The position numbers and the translations under genes were made by a program. The notes under the pieces are model-generated. The model was not told the origin of the DNA. It saw only the letters and a program-made list of their open reading frames with translations, and ran no database searches. Source: Chthoniobacter flavus (GTDB lineage Bacteria; Verrucomicrobiota; Verrucomicrobiia; Chthoniobacterales; Terrimicrobiaceae). Taken from it: a DNA stretch of 8,435 nt. The stretch covers positions 1 through 8,435 of the forward strand of contig CAMBAQ010000079.1 in assembly GCA_945863785.1 (NCBI GenBank), given 5' to 3'. Shown here piece after piece: positions 6,689 to 8,435 of the stretch. Every line of letters starts with the position of its first letter. Position 1 is the stretch's first letter.

Positions 6689-6939
6689 TGGTTTTTATCC
6701 TCGTAGTCACTGTCAAAGAAGGCGTCACGAACAGTCTGTCCACCATCTTAAAAGATAACCCGAAGTGCTTGATTCTCATAGTCGAAAATTCGTCCCCAGC
6801 GGCGAATCCCTCCATCAACTTGAACTTCTTCGTGCTCCGCATGGGTGATGACGTGCTCTATCCACTCATCGGAAATCCCTGCACGATCTGGACGCTGTCG
6901 GGTGTGCCGAAAGCATTCAGTTTGTGGAAAGCGTGACAT
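6685..6939 (-). pseudogene. DUF4258 small protein with an in-frame stop
   Basis: From ATG 6939-6937, 63 codons include RPDRAGISDEWIEHVI and a VDGGIRRWGRIFDY tract ending LRVIF, the DUF4258 pattern seen in small proteins with the order RPDRA-x-I-x-x-EWI ... IR-x-W-x-RI ... LRVV. A TAA at 6750-6748 then interrupts it. In the same frame the next 20 codons read DGGQTVRDAFFDSDYEDKNQ, the expected C-terminal strand (family: LEDGxTVHNAFFD), ending at TGA 6687-6685 that overlaps the DUF2283 ATG by ATGA. The full 84-residue frame therefore survives except for one codon. The stop may be a TTA-to-TAA change, or a 3-nt deletion in an original TTTTTAGAAGAT. DUF4258 is a candidate toxin-like partner of DUF2283. 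The ATG lies 14 nt after the R' box of attC D. It may still produce a truncated 63-residue product. Confidence 0.65.
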
Positions 6940-6953
6940 GAGATTTTATTTAT

Positions 6954-7069
6954 TGCGAACGTCCCCAGTGACCTATATCTCTGCTTGCTTTTGGGATGGT
7001 CTCCCGCTGAAGGAGGCATGACAGAAGTGCCCAAGGCATAGGGATTAGGTCCATTTGGGCCGTTAGCCC
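6954..7069 (-). repeat. attC site D (116 bp)
   Basis: Outer boxes are TGCGAAC (6954-6960) and GTTAGCC (7063-7069). The inner arms CCCCAGTGACCTA (about 6963-6975) and TAGGTCCATTTGGG (about 7046-7059) pair with one extra base on the right arm. It ends the vapBC cassette: the vapC stop codon TAA is part of the right-hand box (GGCTAAC on the minus strand). The DUF4258 gene starts 14 nt beyond the left box. Confidence 0.8.
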
Positions 7070-7473
7070 ATCTTCATTTTGTGGAGGCTTATTGGCAGGA
7101 CTGAAGAATAAAATTCGAAATCTTGGTCCGTTGTGTAAATGTCCAAATTGTGTTTTGTAGCGACCGCACAAATGAGAAAATCTATCCCCGAGCCTTGAAC
7201 CCCTTTGGATCGACATAGATTATAAAAACGTGCCGCTTCCACAAATAACTCGGTGTCCAGTGGTAAATCTCGAAATGCCCCCAGCACACCGTTCAACCTA
7301 TCGAACTGTGCCAGTTCCTTCACTCCAGAAAGGACCTCCTGCCGTATGGGGCCAATTATATCAACATGGCCGCCTTTTATGAGTCGGGATAACTCTGCAC
7401 GATGGTTGCCACTAGCACTAGATGAGCGACGGAGGCATTCAGACCAAATCGGTGTATCAACGAGAACCCTCAT
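7063..7473 (-). CDS. vapC: VapC-type PIN-domain ribonuclease toxin
   Basis: This 136-residue PIN-domain protein is the toxin of a type II toxin-antitoxin pair; VapC toxins cut RNA, often tRNA or rRNA, in the cytoplasm when free of VapB. The acidic residues of the Mg2+ site are in place: Asp6 in VLVDTPIWSE, Glu46 in IRQEVLSG, Asp98 in GSGIDFLICAVA, and Asp116 (with Asp118) in YTTDQDFE. The length is usual for the family. Its ATG (7473-7471) overlaps the vapB TGA (7472-7470) as ATGA, so the two are translationally coupled. The stop codon TAA is supplied by the R'' box of attC D, so the gene fits its cassette exactly. The gene appears intact and, as a cassette-borne toxin-antitoxin pair, may stabilise the array. 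The cellular RNA target is unknown. Confidence 0.92.
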   Translation of the reverse strand: MRVLVDTPIWSECLRRSSSASGNHRAELSRLIKGGHVDIIGPIRQEVLSGVKELAQFDRLNGVLGAFRDLPLDTELFVEAARFYNLCRSKGVQGSGIDFLICAVATKHNLDIYTTDQDFEFYSSVLPISLHKMKMG

Positions 7474-7670
7474 CGTTTAGCCCTTAGCTCCTTATGATTG
7501 AAATCAGGAGCAATATCTACACTCCCAAACAAGGCCAGAATATTCTGTTGCTCTCGCTTTTCGACGTATTCCGCAAGCGCAGTGTTGACGGTGTCCCGCT
7601 TTGTTCGAAAGCCTCCCGCTCGCTTCGCTTTTAGGAGAAGCCGATCATCGATTTGAAGATTTGTAGCCAT
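7470..7670 (-). CDS. vapB: VapB-type antitoxin
   Basis: The 66-residue protein starts MATNLQIDDRLLLKAKRAGG and continues with RTKRDTVNTALAEYVEKRE, then a short C-terminal tail with LFGSVDIAPDFNHK. This is the usual VapB antitoxin layout: an N-terminal strand and helix-turn-helix that dimerise and bind the operator, then a tail that wraps the partner toxin's active site. The ATG at 7670 is preferred over an in-frame GTG at 7688, because family members begin MATNL. It lies 48 nt after the R' box of attC E, the longest leader in the array, and that leader carries a 12-nt tandem duplication. VapB normally represses its own operon with VapC, so the leader is the likely operator region. The gene is intact and directly coupled to vapC. 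Confidence 0.88.
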   Translation of the reverse strand: MATNLQIDDRLLLKAKRAGGFRTKRDTVNTALAEYVEKREQQNILALFGSVDIAPDFNHKELRAKR

Positions 7671-7693
7671 AGCCACACATTCAGCCACACATT
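7671..7693 (-). repeat. 12-nt tandem duplication in the vapB leader
   Basis: The unit AGCCACACATTC is present almost twice in tandem (11 of 12 bases in the second copy) immediately upstream of the vapB ATG. It contributes the alternative in-frame GTG at 7688. It might be a recent slippage duplication or part of the VapB operator; no palindromic character is apparent. Confidence 0.6.
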
Positions 7694-7718
7694 GCGTGCG
7701 TCAAGGTCTAATTTGCTT

Positions 7719-7842
7719 GGCTAACGCCCCCAGTCACCGGCAACCGGACCGCTGGCGCGGCAGATGCAGGCGAGGAACGAGACTTTACTTCTAGCGTGAC
7801 GGCGTGCCACGGGTAGCCATTCGGTGGATCGCTCTGTTAGGC
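7719..7842 (-). repeat. attC site E (124 bp)
   Basis: Outer boxes are GGCTAAC (7719-7725) and GTTAGGC (7836-7842), the latter a perfect GTTRRRY box. Inner arms include CACCG (about 7735-7739) with CGGTG (7822-7826) and further weak pairing around the GCCATTCGG tract. It is the weakest of the complete stems but has the best boxes. It closes the DUF2007 cassette, whose stop codon TAA lies within the right-hand box, and opens the vapBC cassette. Confidence 0.75.
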
Positions 7843-8250
7843 ATTTTTATCTTCCGGTGAAGGACGGTGTTTTTCATTCCACGTTGCTCCGCATGCACTA
7901 CACCGATACCGGTGCTTGGCGAAAAGGAACGGGAAATTCAGAACGAGTAACGCAGCAAACGATATTCTTCGTGGAAGTTCATCTGGTCCCACTTCAATCG
8001 ATCCACATTGTGGACAATCAATGTCGACTACGTTAGGCAAATCAAATTGTGCCTGCTTGAGAATCGCCTGTGCCTCCTGAATATCTTCTTCCGAGATTTG
8101 AACTCGAACCCCTCCAATGGCATTGGAATACAGCCAGTTCATATGGACGATATTCTCATCTTGCACAATTGCACGCACACCACCTGCTTCCAAACGTGCT
8201 CGTAGCAAATGCGCTTCTTCAGGTTTGGAGAACGTGCCAACAGTAATCAT
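7837..8250 (-). CDS. Cassette gene: DUF2007 domain plus zinc-ribbon protein
   Basis: The 137-residue protein begins MITVGTFSKPEEAHLLRARLEAGG, the start of the DUF2007 fold (about residues 1-68), a small ferredoxin-like domain annotated as a putative signal-transducing protein; its VRVQISEEDIQEAQAIL helix end is also typical. A C-terminal zinc ribbon uses Cys79 and Cys82 (CPQC) and Cys117 and Cys120 (CSAC). Between the two knuckles is a hydrophobic stretch at about 97-110 (FAALLVLNFPFLF) that might associate with the membrane. The start at 8250 is chosen over an upstream in-frame ATG at 8319, because the longer version would translate through attC F and the domain starts at MITVGTF. The ATG is 8 nt after an R' box behind an A-run; the TAA stop is inside the R'' box of attC E (last residues EDKNA). 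The role is unknown. Confidence 0.87.
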   Translation of the reverse strand: MITVGTFSKPEEAHLLRARLEAGGVRAIVQDENIVHMNWLYSNAIGGVRVQISEEDIQEAQAILKQAQFDLPNVVDIDCPQCGSIEVGPDELPRRISFAALLVLNFPFLFAKHRYRCSACGATWNEKHRPSPEDKNA

Positions 8251-8258
8251 TTTTTTGT

Positions 8259-8361
8259 GCCTAACGTTTAAGCTCAGCGATGAACGCGCTTGGCGCGGAG
8301 TGTGCCGCTCGGAGCACAATCCGTGACAAGCACGTTCATTCGCTGTAGCGCCTGGTTCGGC
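8259..8361 (-). repeat. attC site F (103 bp)
   Basis: Outer boxes are GCCTAAC (8259-8265) and GTTCGGC (8355-8361). The inner arms pair well: GCTCAGCGATGAACG (about 8272-8286) with CGTTCATTCGCTGTAGC (about 8333-8349), leaving two extra unpaired T residues on the right arm. Two extrahelical bases on one arm are the classic attC feature that sets strand choice by the integrase, and here they give the minus-strand cassette orientation. The centre holds a second GC-rich palindromic stretch (GCGCTTGGCGCG and GTGCCGCTCGGAGCAC). Confidence 0.88.
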
Positions 8362-8383
8362 TCAGTAAATCTTATTAAATTCA

Positions 8384-8434
8384 TTAGGTTAAATCGAACC
8401 ATTCGAAAATAGATGATAAATCAATGTCTGGCCA
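8384..8434 (-). CDS. Possible C-terminal end of a further cassette gene
   Basis: Minus-strand codons from the right edge read WPDIDLSSIFEWFDLT and then TAA at 8386-8384, 22 nt before the R'' box of attC F. Its place, just upstream of an attC and on the same strand as the other cassette genes, fits the end of the next cassette's ORF. With 16 codons visible, coding status is uncertain; another frame also stays open for 14 codons. No family can be named. Confidence 0.3.
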   Translation of the reverse strand, partial: WPDIDLSSIFEWFDLT

Positions 8435-8435
8435 T

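Larger units (their letters stand above)
5509..8435 (-). mobile_element. Integron-type gene cassette array (CALIN-like, no integrase in window)
   Basis: About 2.9 kb of consecutive minus-strand gene units are separated by five complete attC-like sites and one half-site. Each complete site is 103-129 bp and begins (plus strand) with a box ending AAC or its variant CAC and ends with a GTT-type box, complementary to each other (for example GCCTAAC/GTTCGGC and GGCTAAC/GTTAGGC). Between them lie long complementary arms and a variable centre. In four complete sites the arm near the plus-strand right box carries extra unpaired bases, the L'' asymmetry of attC sites, giving a minus-strand cassette orientation that agrees with all the ORFs. 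The genes are small and of the kind common in cassettes (toxin-antitoxin pairs, proteins of unknown function). The array runs off the right edge; no intI or attI is visible, so either lies outside or is absent. Confidence 0.85.

Noticed and set aside
6689..6842. Upstream minus-strand reading joined to the DUF2283 frame (start at 6842)
   Set aside because: It is an out-of-frame reading of the DUF4258 gene that merely stays open into the second half of DUF2283; the family start MKIKYLED is at 6688 in another frame.
6950..7216. Minus-strand open reading crossing attC D into vapC
   Set aside because: It runs through the recombination site and the vapC gene out of frame; the PIN-domain frame accounts for the region.
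8251..8319. Longer version of the DUF2007 protein starting at 8319
   Set aside because: The extra 23 codons are translation of attC F; the domain begins at MITVGTF at 8250.
5509..8361. CRISPR array
   Set aside because: The repeated elements are 103-129 bp, differ in sequence, are imperfectly palindromic and are separated by coding genes of 140-700 bp, not by uniform short spacers.
5509..8361. Insertion sequence or transposon with terminal inverted repeats
   Set aside because: No transposase or target-site duplication is visible, and the inverted boxes occur as six separate, self-contained units.
1..8435. tRNA, rRNA or riboswitch
   Set aside because: I saw no cloverleaf, rRNA-like tract or known riboswitch core by eye; a covariance-model scan was not possible.

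Overview
The window looks like a bacterial chromosome segment of moderate GC content. It probably comes from the Verrucomicrobiota or a related PVC-group lineage. That placement is an inference from the style of the housekeeping proteins (FabD with a GLSLGEF nucleophile elbow, a long Prc-type protease, a lone GspF/PilC-like protein) and from the general lack of Shine-Dalgarno sequences; no marker gene settles it.

Left part (1-5483), ordinary core genes: the last 48 codons of a TonB-dependent outer-membrane receptor (+), a short gap with an attC-like hairpin, a type II secretion/type IV pilus inner-membrane protein GspF/PilC (-), a metallo-beta-lactamase-fold hydrolase of the YcbL/glyoxalase II type (-), a divergently transcribed secreted carboxy-terminal processing protease Prc/Tsp (+), and malonyl-CoA:ACP transacylase FabD (-). 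FabD converges on Prc with a 12-bp gap.

Right part (about 5509-8435), an integron-type gene cassette array: five complete attC-like recombination sites (5650-5778, 6383-6494, 6954-7069, 7719-7842, 8259-8361) and a sixth half-site touching fabD. All separate short gene units coded on the minus strand. Each site has inverted 7-bp outer boxes of the AAC...GTT type and complementary inner arms; in four of the five complete sites one arm carries extra unpaired bases on the side expected for minus-strand cassettes. From the right edge (nearest to a presumed attI outside the window) toward fabD the cassettes carry: an unseen gene whose tail may be visible, a DUF2007 plus zinc-ribbon protein, a vapB-vapC toxin-antitoxin pair, a broken DUF4258/DUF2283 pair, a SLOG/DprA-like Rossmann protein, and a tiny frameshifted ORF. 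No integron integrase is visible, so within this window it is a CALIN-type array (attC cluster lacking an integrase).

How it fits together: the cassettes share one architecture. The start codon usually lies 6-14 nt after the R' box, behind an A-rich leader without a Shine-Dalgarno sequence, and in two cassettes the stop codon TAA is the TAA inside the R'' box itself. The array abuts the essential gene fabD, whose ATG is only 25 nt from the last attC half-site, so fabD transcription probably starts inside or passes through cassette DNA. The broken genes sit at the fabD-side end, the end expected to be oldest, while those further right are intact.
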